Shown: piece after piece, positions 8,586-14,537 of the stretch
Position numbering within the stretch: position 1 is the stretch's first letter
Layout: every line of letters starts with the position of its first letter
Origin: Lachnospiraceae bacterium
Lineage (GTDB): Bacteria; Bacillota; Clostridia; Lachnospirales; Lachnospiraceae
Direction of reading: 5' to 3'
DNA length: 32,780 bases
Assembly: GCA_030536455.1 (NCBI GenBank)
Contig: JAUNPZ010000027.1
Location: 1 to 32,780 of the forward strand
The notes under the pieces: model-generated
The model's database searches: none
The model's input: the letters and a program-made list of their open reading frames with translations, nothing else
What the model was told of the DNA's origin: nothing
Made by a program: the position numbers and the translations under genes

Positions 8586-9796
8586 ATCCGATGTACATGG
8601 GTCAGACGCATCAGCGCTTCCATATAGTAATAATCACCCCAGATAACCGGCTCATTTACACAAAGATTGGTTTTAAACGCGTAAACGCCGGCCTTTAACA
8701 GTCCGCTGCTGCTCTCCTCCTTCGTGTACCGATAATTCTCGGTCAGCTTGGAAATCAGCACCTTGGCTGCCGCCTCATAAACGGCGCGGTCCGGGTCGGT
8801 TACCGGAAGCTGCTTTGCAAGCTCCAGCAGGCCGCAGGCTGCAGTGGACACTGCCGAAGTATCCCTCTGGTCCTTGTCATCGGTATACAAAAAGTCCCAG
8901 TTGGCGCAGTAATCCGACTGCAGACGGTTCAGGAAATAGTTGGCACAGATTTTGGCGTACTCCAGAAGCTCCTTATCTCCGGTGTAGAGATAGCTTAACG
9001 GGAATCCGTAGATGGCCCACGCCTGTCCTCTGGACCAGCAGCCATTCTCATCGCCGTCTCCCTGGCTGGTATAAACCTTTAACAGCTCTCCGGTAAAGAC
9101 GTCAAACTTCAGATTCTGATGTACGGCGCCATTGTCCCGCACCATGTAGGCAGAGGCATTGCGGATATGGCTGTAGGCCTTCTCATAGAATTCCGTATCC
9201 CCGGTCGCCTGGGACGCCCAATAAAGCAGCGGAAGGTTCATGCAGCAGTCCACGATGCAGATGCCAAGCTTCGCGTTCTCCGGGTCGGTCGGACTTCCCC
9301 ACTGCTGGAAGGAGCCGCATTTTTCCATGTACTGCTTTAACAGCTTTCTCGCCGCCAGAACCGCCGTTTCCTTCGAAAATTCATCCCCGGTCAGCTTATA
9401 AGCCGCCACACAGGACAATGTATATAAAAAACCGATATCGTGATGGTCCAGAATCTCATTCTTCTCGTAACGCTCCCGGAAGCTTTTCGAATGGATCAGC
9501 CCCACCCGCTTAAATTTCTCCTCTCCGGTCAGCTCATAGGCCAGCCAGACCATACCGGTCCAGAAGGAGGAGGTCCAGTCGGACCACAAAAGGGAACTTG
9601 CATTCGTGGTCGGCACATATTCCCCGTTCACGCCGCCGGAGGTGGGAAACCGGTCCGTAAACTTCTCCAGATTATCGGATACAATCTCCACCGCATAATC
9701 CAGAGCGCGGGTAAATTCCGCCGTATCCACCTGTTCGGCCAGGCTAAGCCAATCCACCTTTAATTCTTCCTTGGTAATCTTTGAAATGTCTCTCAT
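8576..9796 (-). CDS. Glycoside hydrolase family 88, unsaturated glucuronyl hydrolase
   Basis: Family members release 4-deoxy-unsaturated uronic acid from oligosaccharides made by polysaccharide lyases, such as glycosaminoglycan, gellan or xanthan fragments. The start at 9796 follows AAGGAGAGG and gives 406 residues. A longer frame 25 codons upstream has no ribosome binding site. The two conserved aspartates appear as D120 (LDHHDIGF) and D183 (CIVDCCMNLPLLYWA). The motif SRGQAWAIYG is typical of the alpha/alpha barrel. There is no signal peptide, so it acts in the cytoplasm on imported disaccharides. No lyase, transporter or sulfatase neighbours it, so its substrate cannot be read from context. 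Confidence 0.88.
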   Translation of the reverse strand: MRDISKITKEELKVDWLSLAEQVDTAEFTRALDYAVEIVSDNLEKFTDRFPTSGGVNGEYVPTTNASSLLWSDWTSSFWTGMVWLAYELTGEEKFKRVGLIHSKSFRERYEKNEILDHHDIGFLYTLSCVAAYKLTGDEFSKETAVLAARKLLKQYMEKCGSFQQWGSPTDPENAKLGICIVDCCMNLPLLYWASQATGDTEFYEKAYSHIRNASAYMVRDNGAVHQNLKFDVFTGELLKVYTSQGDGDENGCWSRGQAWAIYGFPLSYLYTGDKELLEYAKICANYFLNRLQSDYCANWDFLYTDDKDQRDTSAVSTAACGLLELAKQLPVTDPDRAVYEAAAKVLISKLTENYRYTKEESSSGLLKAGVYAFKTNLCVNEPVIWGDYYYMEALMRLTHVHRIYW

Positions 9797-9857
9797 TTCG
9801 CCTCTCCTTTTATACATTTTTATCCATTTCTTGTTTTTGCTGTACTTCTCCCCATCC

Positions 9858-9872
9858 GATGTTTCAAACATC
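9858..9872. promoter_or_regulatory. Palindrome upstream of the GH88 gene, possible operator
   Basis: GATGTTT-C-AAACATC is a perfect 7+7 inverted repeat with a one-base centre, extended by partial pairing of the flanks. It lies between the amidase stop and the GH88 start, about 62 bp upstream of the latter. The tiny loop fits a protein-binding site better than a terminator. No T-run follows on either strand. Confidence 0.35.
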
Positions 9873-9878
9873 CGGCGG

Positions 9879-10703
9879 TTACTCTGAAAACTCCCTCACC
9901 TCCTTCTTAAACGCCTTCCAGGCATCCTCATGGTCCACGAAATACTTCGGACAGGCTTTCCCGGTGATATCGTAATGCCGGATAATATTTCTCCGGCTGA
10001 TTTTCGTCTCGTCACACAGCCAGGCCGTCAGCTTCACCAGGGACGCATAGGTCTCCTCCGTGAACTGCCCCGTCTCATCCGGATGACAGCACTCGATGGC
10101 GATGCTGTCGCTGTTCCGGTTATTGGACGCATAGGCAATCTCATTGATGGGAATGCACTGGATGATCTCCCCGTCCAGCCCGATGATGAAGTGGGCGCTG
10201 GCGCTGACCGCGTTCTCCCCCTTCTGGTCCGCCAGACCGTCAAAATAATTCCGGTTCTGTCTTGCCGTAGACCCCGGATTTGCCACATAATGAATCACGA
10301 TATCCTTCACTTCCCGCATCGATGCCGCCGGGCGGGAATAGATGTTTTTCCGGATAAAGTCCTGCTCCACCCAGTCCGGCGCCTGGATGGATGCCAGATT
10401 CACCCGATAGCCGCCCATCCGGCCCCACCGGTACCATCCGGCTCCCACGCCGGCCAGAAAGGCGATTATCACCGCCAGGCCGAATGCCAGCACGCTGGCC
10501 GCCGCGCCTGACGCCGCAGACCGCCCCCTGCGGCTCCGCCTGCCACTTCCCCGTCCGGAGGAACGGCTGTCTGTCCTTCCTCCTGTCAGGCCGGAGAGAC
10601 GGCTCCGGTTCCGGTTCCGTCTCTGATACTCATCCAGGCTTTCCCTCTGGCTTCTCTGTTCGATCTCAATTCTGGAAAAACGCTCCATATCCTCTTCCCT
10701 CAT
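9879..10703 (-). CDS. Membrane-anchored N-acetylmuramoyl-L-alanine amidase (amidase_2 family)
   Basis: It is predicted to cut the amide bond between N-acetylmuramic acid and L-alanine in peptidoglycan. From the chosen ATG (10703, preceded by GCGGGGA) the protein has 274 residues: a charged cytoplasmic N-terminus rich in Arg and Ser (1-65), one membrane helix (about 69-89), then an extracellular amidase_2 domain (about 125-270). Zinc ligands are H138 (IVIHYV), H243 (IIRHYD) and C251 (GKACPKYF). The PRTase-like fold motif SAHFIIGLDGEI, where this family normally binds substrate, is intact. Frame-extending starts further upstream fall at or before the promoter, so they were rejected. It may be a remodelling enzyme or a phage-lysin descendant. 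Confidence 0.85.
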   Translation of the reverse strand: MREEDMERFSRIEIEQRSQRESLDEYQRRNRNRSRLSGLTGGRTDSRSSGRGSGRRSRRGRSAASGAAASVLAFGLAVIIAFLAGVGAGWYRWGRMGGYRVNLASIQAPDWVEQDFIRKNIYSRPAASMREVKDIVIHYVANPGSTARQNRNYFDGLADQKGENAVSASAHFIIGLDGEIIQCIPINEIAYASNNRNSDSIAIECCHPDETGQFTEETYASLVKLTAWLCDETKISRRNIIRHYDITGKACPKYFVDHEDAWKAFKKEVREFSE

Positions 10704-10788
10704 GTGAAATCCCCGCTTTCTCCCTCTGTCCTGTCGTAATGTTTCCGTCACAATGTTTCTGCCGTGTTGTTTCATACCTTTTATATAC

Positions 10789-10817
10789 AGTCTACCTGCT
10801 ATCTCCGTTTCTGTCAA
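10789..10817 (-). promoter_or_regulatory. Promoter of the amidase_2 gene
   Basis: On the minus strand there is a perfect TTGACA (10817-10812), a 17-bp spacer and TAGACT (10794-10789). Its position, about 85 bp before the chosen ATG, supports that start. The 308-bp gap up to the PurF-like gene otherwise holds only the divergent promoter at 10923. Confidence 0.65.
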
Positions 10818-10922
10818 ATTTTGTCGACTTCTTTTCCCGCTGTTTTGTGGTTTTTTCCTTCCCCCGCATTTTTGCACAATTATTCGCCATTATTTATTAG
10901 TATTTTTAATAATTAACGCGGA

Positions 10923-10952
10923 TTGTATTACCTACATCAAATATGTTACACT
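10923..10952 (+). promoter_or_regulatory. Promoter of the PurF-like gene
   Basis: TTGTAT (10923-10928), an 18-bp spacer and TACACT (10947-10952), about 60 bp before the ATG at 11012. Confidence 0.5.
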
Positions 10953-11011
10953 TAGCATAGGTTTGTCGTAACTCATCGAATCAATCTGAACTGCATTGGA
11001 GGAAACATACT

Positions 11012-12484
11012 ATGGGTGGATTTTTTGGTGTAACATCAAAAGAAGACTGTGTAATGGACTTATTCTTCGGCACAGACTACCATTCTCATTTAGGAACCCG
11101 CAGAGGCGGCATGGCTGTCTACGGCAAAGAAGGATTCCAAAGAAGTATTCACAATATCGAAAACTCCCCGTTCCGTACCAAATTTGAGCGGGATGTAGAA
11201 GAACTGCACGGCTGCTCCGGCATCGGCTCCATCTCGGACAATGAGCCTCAGCCGCTGCTAATCCAGTCCCACTTAGGCAGCTATGCCATCGTGACCGTGG
11301 GTAAAATCAATAACGAAGAAGAGCTGGTTCATGATGCCTTCGAGAACGGCCACATCCATTTCATGGAGATGAGCGGCGGACGCATCAATGCCACCGAGCT
11401 GGTCGCCTCCATCATTAACCAGAAGCAAAGCCTGGTGGAAGGTCTCCTCTACGCGCAGGAGAAGATCAAGGGCTCCATGACCATCCTTCTGCTGACCCCG
11501 GAAGGCATCTATGCCTCCAGAGACCGCTACGGCAGAACACCGGTTGTCGTCGGAAGCAAGGAGAATGCATTCTGCGTTTCTTTTGAAAGCTTTGCCTATA
11601 TCAATCTTGGCTACCACGACTACTCCGAGCTGGGCCCCGGCGAAATCGTCCTGGTCAAGCCAACCGGTATCCAGTCCTTAAGCAAGCCCCGCAATGAGAT
11701 GAAAATCTGCTCCTTCCTCTGGGTTTATTACGGCTATCCGACCTCCAGCTATGAAGGCGTGAATGTGGAGGAGATGCGGTATCGCTGCGGACAGATCCTG
11801 GCCCAGCGCGACTTAGGCTGCAAGGGCTGCTCCCATAACTGCTCCGGAAAACCGGTTACCTGCGGCCATGCAAATCCGGACCTTCATCCCGACATCGTAG
11901 CCGGCATCCCGGATTCCGGTATCGCACATGCCATCGGCTATGCTAATGAATCCGGAATACCATATGCAAGACCATTTATCAAATATACCCCAACCTGGCC
12001 TCGTTCCTTTATGCCGCAGAACCAGAGCCAGCGAAGCTTAATCGCCAGGATGAAGCTGATTCCGATTGATGCCCTGATTCGTGACAAGAGCCTCCTTTTA
12101 ATTGATGACTCCATCGTCCGCGGAACCCAGTTAGGCGAAACCACGCAGTTCTTATATGACAGCGGTGCAAAAGAGGTGCATATCCGTCCGGCCTGCCCGC
12201 CGCTCCTGTTCGGCTGCAAGTACTTAAACTTTTCCCGTTCCAACTCCGAGCTGGATTTAATCACCCGCCGGATCATCCAGGAGCGGGAAGGCGAAAACGT
12301 ATCCAAGGAAGTCCTGGATGATTACGCAAATCCGGACAGCCAAAACTACAAGGAGATGGTAGAGGAAATCCGGAAACGCTTAAACTTCACCTCCTTAAAG
12401 TTCCATCGTCTGGACGACCTGGTAGAATCCATCGGCATCGACCCGTCCAAGCTGTGCACCTACTGCTGGAGCGGAAAAGAATAA
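11012..12484 (+). CDS. PurF-like amidophosphoribosyltransferase paralogue lacking the catalytic cysteine
   Basis: True PurF makes 5-phosphoribosylamine from PRPP and glutamine. This 490-residue protein has the same fold order. The N-terminus reads MGGFFGV where active PurF has MCGxFG, so the cysteine nucleophile exposed after Met removal is replaced by Gly. The glutamine-binding HxRYST region is also absent. The PRPP loop LLIDDSIVRGTQ (363-373) is intact. Iron-sulfur ligands of the Bacillus type seem kept: C233 (KICSF), C402 (FGCKY), C482 and C485 (LCTYC). An insert at 270-284 holds CxxCxxxC plus C284, a possible second metal site. A GGAGG site precedes the ATG. It is probably not the housekeeping PurF, and may be ammonia-dependent or regulatory. 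Confidence 0.85.
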   Translation: MGGFFGVTSKEDCVMDLFFGTDYHSHLGTRRGGMAVYGKEGFQRSIHNIENSPFRTKFERDVEELHGCSGIGSISDNEPQPLLIQSHLGSYAIVTVGKINNEEELVHDAFENGHIHFMEMSGGRINATELVASIINQKQSLVEGLLYAQEKIKGSMTILLLTPEGIYASRDRYGRTPVVVGSKENAFCVSFESFAYINLGYHDYSELGPGEIVLVKPTGIQSLSKPRNEMKICSFLWVYYGYPTSSYEGVNVEEMRYRCGQILAQRDLGCKGCSHNCSGKPVTCGHANPDLHPDIVAGIPDSGIAHAIGYANESGIPYARPFIKYTPTWPRSFMPQNQSQRSLIARMKLIPIDALIRDKSLLLIDDSIVRGTQLGETTQFLYDSGAKEVHIRPACPPLLFGCKYLNFSRSNSELDLITRRIIQEREGENVSKEVLDDYANPDSQNYKEMVEEIRKRLNFTSLKFHRLDDLVESIGIDPSKLCTYCWSGKE

Positions 12485-12542
12485 ATTCAAAAATGAAAAA
12501 AATTTAATTTTTTTCATTTTCCTACTGTTCAATTTTGAATTT
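12483..12542. terminator. AT-rich nested palindrome after the PurF-like gene, probable terminator
   Basis: A perfect 15-bp inverted repeat (AAAATGAAAAAAATT at 12490-12504 with its complement at 12506-12520) lies inside a second pair, AAATTCAAAA (12483-12492) and TTTTGAATTT (12533-12542). Seven T end the inner stem. It begins inside the stop codon region. The lack of G-C pairs is unusual for a terminator. Confidence 0.45.
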
Positions 12543-12554
12543 ATCGTGTATAAT
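12526..12554 (+). promoter_or_regulatory. Possible promoter of tRNA-Ser
   Basis: A consensus TATAAT (12549-12554) lies 50 bp before the tRNA. The -35 at 17 bp spacing, TGTTCA, matches poorly (3 of 6). Confidence 0.4.
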
Positions 12555-12603
12555 AAACAGGTTGATGCATTCTGGCTTCGGCCGATGCTCAGCCTGCTTA
12601 TCC

Positions 12604-12693
12604 GGAGACGTAGCGAAGCGGCCGTAACGCGGCGCACTCGAAATGCGTTTATCGGTTCATCCCGGTACGAGGGTTCGAATCCCTCCGTCTCCG
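12604..12693 (+). tRNA. tRNA-Ser (anticodon CGA)
   Basis: The acceptor arms GGAGACG (12604-12610) and CGTCTCC (12686-12692) pair perfectly, followed by discriminator G. The D stem is GCG/CGC with GG in the loop. The anticodon stem GCGCA/TGCGT encloses CTCGAAA, anticodon CGA, which reads UCG. A long variable arm of about 20 nt marks a class II tRNA. The T arm is GAGGG-TTCGAAT-CCCTC. CCA is not encoded. Confidence 0.93.
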
Positions 12694-12711
12694 CTTTTTA
12701 TTTTTTCGTGT

Positions 12712-12760
12712 AAACATCGAAATTCCTGATGAATGTTAGGTTTTTCGATGTTTTTATTTT
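12712..12760 (+). terminator. Terminator after tRNA-Ser
   Basis: AAACATCGAAA (12712-12722) pairs with TTTCGATGTTT (12743-12753), followed by TTATTTTT. It lies 19 bp past the tRNA. Confidence 0.7.
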
Positions 12761-12824
12761 TCCTGTAACATCATCGTTTTTCCTATCCATCCTTATCCGG
12801 TGTCAGTACCACCGGTACTGTTGC

Positions 12825-12929
12825 TTAATTTTTGATTTTTAATCCTTGTTTCTCACATTCTTCCACCAGCTGTGCAGCCAGAACCTGCAGGTGTGGGTGA
12901 CATAATCTTATATCTCTCCTATCAAACAC
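12825..12929 (-). pseudogene. N-terminal fragment of an M15-type peptidoglycan peptidase (phage-lysin-like)
   Basis: A minus-strand frame from a GTG at 12929 (after AGAGCAGGGG) gives 34 residues and then a stop. The product begins with VFDRRDIRLCHPHLQVLAAQ and continues through LVEECEKQGLKIK. This fits the first helix region of VanY/CwlK-like M15 endolysins, which typically read 'LHPxLQxxAxxLxxECxxQGLxVxITETxRT'. The catalytic remainder is missing. It sits between tRNA-Ser and a toxin-antitoxin-like locus, and suggests an eroded prophage. The rest of 12761-12984 holds only a CAGTACC/GGTACTG hairpin (12804-12820). The similarity is recalled from memory, not searched. Confidence 0.4.
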
Positions 12930-12984
12930 CCCTGCTCTAGGATATGAAAAAAGCCTAGGTTGTCCCTGAGCTGAAATCTTTTGC

Positions 12985-13013
12985 TATCAATTTTTGTCAA
13001 ACTATGTTATACT
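12985..13013 (+). promoter_or_regulatory. Promoter of the Fst-like toxin RNA
   Basis: An extended -10, TGTTATACT (13005-13013), lies at 17 bp spacing from a poor -35, TATCAA. Transcription would begin near 13020-13021, giving a toxin RNA of about 208 nt up to the shared terminator. Confidence 0.6.
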
Positions 13014-13021
13014 TTTTTTCG

Positions 13022-13055
13022 TTACCGCCCCCATAAACGGTAAAGAAAGGGGGTG
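13022..13055 (+). promoter_or_regulatory. Leader hairpins that can hide the toxin ribosome binding site
   Basis: CGCCCCC (13026-13032) can pair with GGGGGTG (13049-13055), which contains the Shine-Dalgarno sequence. A competing stem, TTACCG (13022-13027) with CGGTAA (13038-13043), would free it. Bases 13026-13027 are shared, so the two structures exclude each other. Confidence 0.6.
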
Positions 13056-13081
13056 TTCGCATGGAAAATGTTCTATCTTTT
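13054..13081 (+). repeat. Direct repeat copy 1, overlapping the toxin start codon
   Basis: Two blocks, TGTTCGCATGGAA (13054-13066) and TTCTATCTTTT (13071-13081), recur at 13232-13258 with a 4-nt instead of a 3-nt spacer. This copy spans the translation start of the small peptide. Confidence 0.85.
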
Positions 13082-13147
13082 ATTGTCGCTGTTGCGGCTG
13101 GTGTAGTTTGCCACTACATCATCAAATGGTTAGATGGCGGCAAATAG
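13061..13147 (+). CDS. Fst-like type I toxin peptide, 28 residues
   Basis: ATG at 13061 follows AAGGGGGTG at good spacing. The peptide has a short N-terminus (MENVLS), one hydrophobic membrane segment (about residues 4-21, FIVAVAAGVV within it) and a polar tail KWLDGGK. Fst/Ldr-family toxins share this plan: 25-35 residues, one membrane helix and a conserved WLD-type motif near the C-terminus. Such peptides damage the membrane when made in excess. The whole locus supports the call: extended -10 promoter, structured leader, shared terminator, convergent short RNA, and repeats over the start codon. Size alone would not be enough. The family match is from memory, and the sequence between the helix and WLD differs from the classic 'APxxVG' pattern of pAD1 Fst. 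Confidence 0.75.
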   Translation: MENVLSFIVAVAAGVVCHYIIKWLDGGK

Positions 13148-13193
13148 TCGGTAACTAGCCTATGGATTAAGCCACCATACCAGAAACGGAATA

Positions 13194-13228
13194 GAAAACC
13201 CCTAAGTCTTGCACACTTAGGGGTTTTC
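13194..13228. terminator. Shared bidirectional terminator of toxin and antitoxin RNAs
   Basis: GAAAACCCCTAAG (13194-13206) and CTTAGGGGTTTTC (13216-13228) form a perfect 13-bp stem with a 9-nt loop. TTTT closes the stem on both strands. The plus-strand loop contains CUUG (13208-13211), a YUNR U-turn motif of the kind used for fast antisense recognition. Confidence 0.85.
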
Positions 13229-13231
13229 GCT

Positions 13232-13258
13232 TGTTCGCATGGAACTATTCTATCTTTT
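13232..13258 (+). repeat. Direct repeat copy 2, inside the antisense RNA gene
   Basis: It repeats TGTTCGCATGGAA (13232-13244) and TTCTATCTTTT (13248-13258). It is transcribed only from the minus strand, so it yields RNA complementary to copy 1. Confidence 0.85.
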
Positions 13259-13269
13259 TGCCTACTGGC

Positions 13270-13298
13270 ATTATAGCATATGCCCGACTTCGTGGCAA
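13270..13298 (-). promoter_or_regulatory. Promoter of the antisense antitoxin RNA
   Basis: On the minus strand TTGCCA (13298-13293), exactly 17 bp, then consensus TATAAT (13275-13270). It is stronger than the toxin promoter, as expected for an antitoxin. Confidence 0.8.
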
Positions 13299-13356
13299 GT
13301 ATTCATGAAAATTTCTTTTTGCGATGTCGCAGCTTGATGGATTTTTAAAATGAAGA

Positions 13357-13376
13357 TGCGCCCGTCACCGGGCGCA
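13357..13376 (-). terminator. Terminator after the D-cysteine desulfhydrase family gene
   Basis: TGCGCCCG (13357-13364) and CGGGCGCA (13369-13376) form a perfect 8-bp GC-rich stem with a 4-nt loop just past the stop codon. The minus-strand tail is only moderately T-rich. Confidence 0.6.
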
Positions 13377-13383
13377 CGAAAAT

Positions 13384-14490
13384 CTACTCAAACAAATTTC
13401 CCAATATTTCCTTCTCTGCAAACAGCGCCGTCGCACCGCCGGTATGCCAGAATACCACATTGCTTCCCTGGGCCACCTTTCCGCTGCGGATATAGTCCAG
13501 CATTCCCGCAAAGGCCTTTCCCGTATATACCGGGTCGATGAACAAGCCTTCCTTTTCTGCCAGCAGGCGGATTGCCTCCGATGCGCCCTCATTTGGAATC
13601 TCATAGCCGGGCAGATAGTAGTTCAAATCCGTCCGCACATCCCGCTGTGCCTCCACAAGGGGCTCCACATCCAGAAGCGCCAGCGCTTCATTCGCCAGCT
13701 TCGCGCACCGCGCCGGATATCCTTCATCCTTATGGCTCACATGAATGGACACCAGCTCTGCATCCGAATGATTCAACGCCCGTCCGGCTAAAAGCCCTGC
13801 CATGGTTCCGCCGGTTCCGGTTCCGTGGAAAATATAATCCAGATGGCCCATCACTCCGTCCTGCTGCAGCTTCTCTGCCTGCTCCATCAGCTCCGTATAG
13901 CCCTCGATAAAGCCTGCGCTTCCTACCGCGCTCGCGCCGCCCATGGGAACCTCATAGCACTTGTGGCCCTCGGCCTCCAGCCGCTTCATGTGCGCTCTGG
14001 CCATCTCCACGGAGCGGTCCTCGGCATCCGCCTCCTCTTCTCCCGGAAGCATCTTTACGATATGTACCTCGGCTCCCATAATCTTATCCAGCAGAAGATT
14101 GGAGCGCACATCCGCCTCATCCGGCTCCACAATGGCAACCAGATAAAGTACCGGCTTTAATCCGGCACGGCGGCAGGCCGATACGGTCTGCATCGCATGG
14201 TTGGACTGGGTCGCGCCAAAGGTAAACACATACTCGCATCCCTGACTGACTGCGTCGCCAATCAGATACTCCAGCTTCCGGACTTTATTGCCGCCGAACA
14301 GGTTCATTCCGGTAAAATCATCCCGCTTGATAAACAGATTCACCCCAAGCTCCCCGGAAAGCCGCTCCAGCTTATAAAAAGGGGTTGGAAAAAATCCCAG
14401 GGAAGCCTTTGGCAGCTTCTGAAAAAGCGCCCGGACCTCCTGGGTCCCCTCCGGTTTCCGGACCGCTCCCGCATTTTCCATATTCTTCAT
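13384..14490 (-). CDS. D-cysteine desulfhydrase / ACC deaminase family PLP enzyme
   Basis: This fold-type II PLP family breaks down D-cysteine to pyruvate, sulfide and ammonia, or deaminates 1-aminocyclopropane-1-carboxylate and related substrates. The start at 14490 was preferred to an ATG seven codons earlier because GGAGGAAACG directly precedes it. That gives 368 residues, a little longer than the usual ~330-340, partly from an acidic stretch near PGEEEADAEDRS. The PLP lysine is K69 (NLFGGNKVRKLEYL). The substrate loop is TQSNHAMQ (about 95-101). The phosphate-binding glycine run is FHGTGTGGTMAG. The amidase gene ends 47 bp upstream, so the two may be co-transcribed. The exact substrate is not readable. 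Confidence 0.85.
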   Translation of the reverse strand: MKNMENAGAVRKPEGTQEVRALFQKLPKASLGFFPTPFYKLERLSGELGVNLFIKRDDFTGMNLFGGNKVRKLEYLIGDAVSQGCEYVFTFGATQSNHAMQTVSACRRAGLKPVLYLVAIVEPDEADVRSNLLLDKIMGAEVHIVKMLPGEEEADAEDRSVEMARAHMKRLEAEGHKCYEVPMGGASAVGSAGFIEGYTELMEQAEKLQQDGVMGHLDYIFHGTGTGGTMAGLLAGRALNHSDAELVSIHVSHKDEGYPARCAKLANEALALLDVEPLVEAQRDVRTDLNYYLPGYEIPNEGASEAIRLLAEKEGLFIDPVYTGKAFAGMLDYIRSGKVAQGSNVVFWHTGGATALFAEKEILGNLFE

Positions 14491-14537
14491 CGTTTCCTCC
14501 ATTCCGCACATGCTTACCGCACATACCGGCCGATTTC

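Larger units (their letters stand above)
13190..13263 (-). ncRNA. Predicted antisense antitoxin RNA of the Fst-like module
   Basis: The consensus promoter at 13298-13270 should start RNA near 13263 and the bidirectional terminator should end it near 13190, giving about 70 nt, close to the ~66 nt of RNA II in the pAD1 par locus. Its 5' half is the complement of direct repeat 2 and so can pair with repeat 1 over the toxin start codon. Its 3' half is the shared terminator hairpin, complementary to the toxin RNA terminator loop. No ORF of note lies in it. Confidence 0.7.

Noticed and set aside
10391-10900. A 169-codon plus-strand frame opposite the amidase_2 gene
   Set aside because: It is rich in Arg/Pro/Ser from the complement of the Arg-rich N-terminus, and overlaps the amidase promoter. 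No support.
12560-12603. Possible second tRNA or leader element directly before tRNA-Ser
   Set aside because: No cloverleaf could be drawn. It fits an ordinary 5' leader removed by RNase P.
12804-12820. CAGTACC-ACC-GGTACTG hairpin near the lysin fragment
   Set aside because: It has no T-run directly after it, so it was not called a terminator. It may be a relic with no present role.
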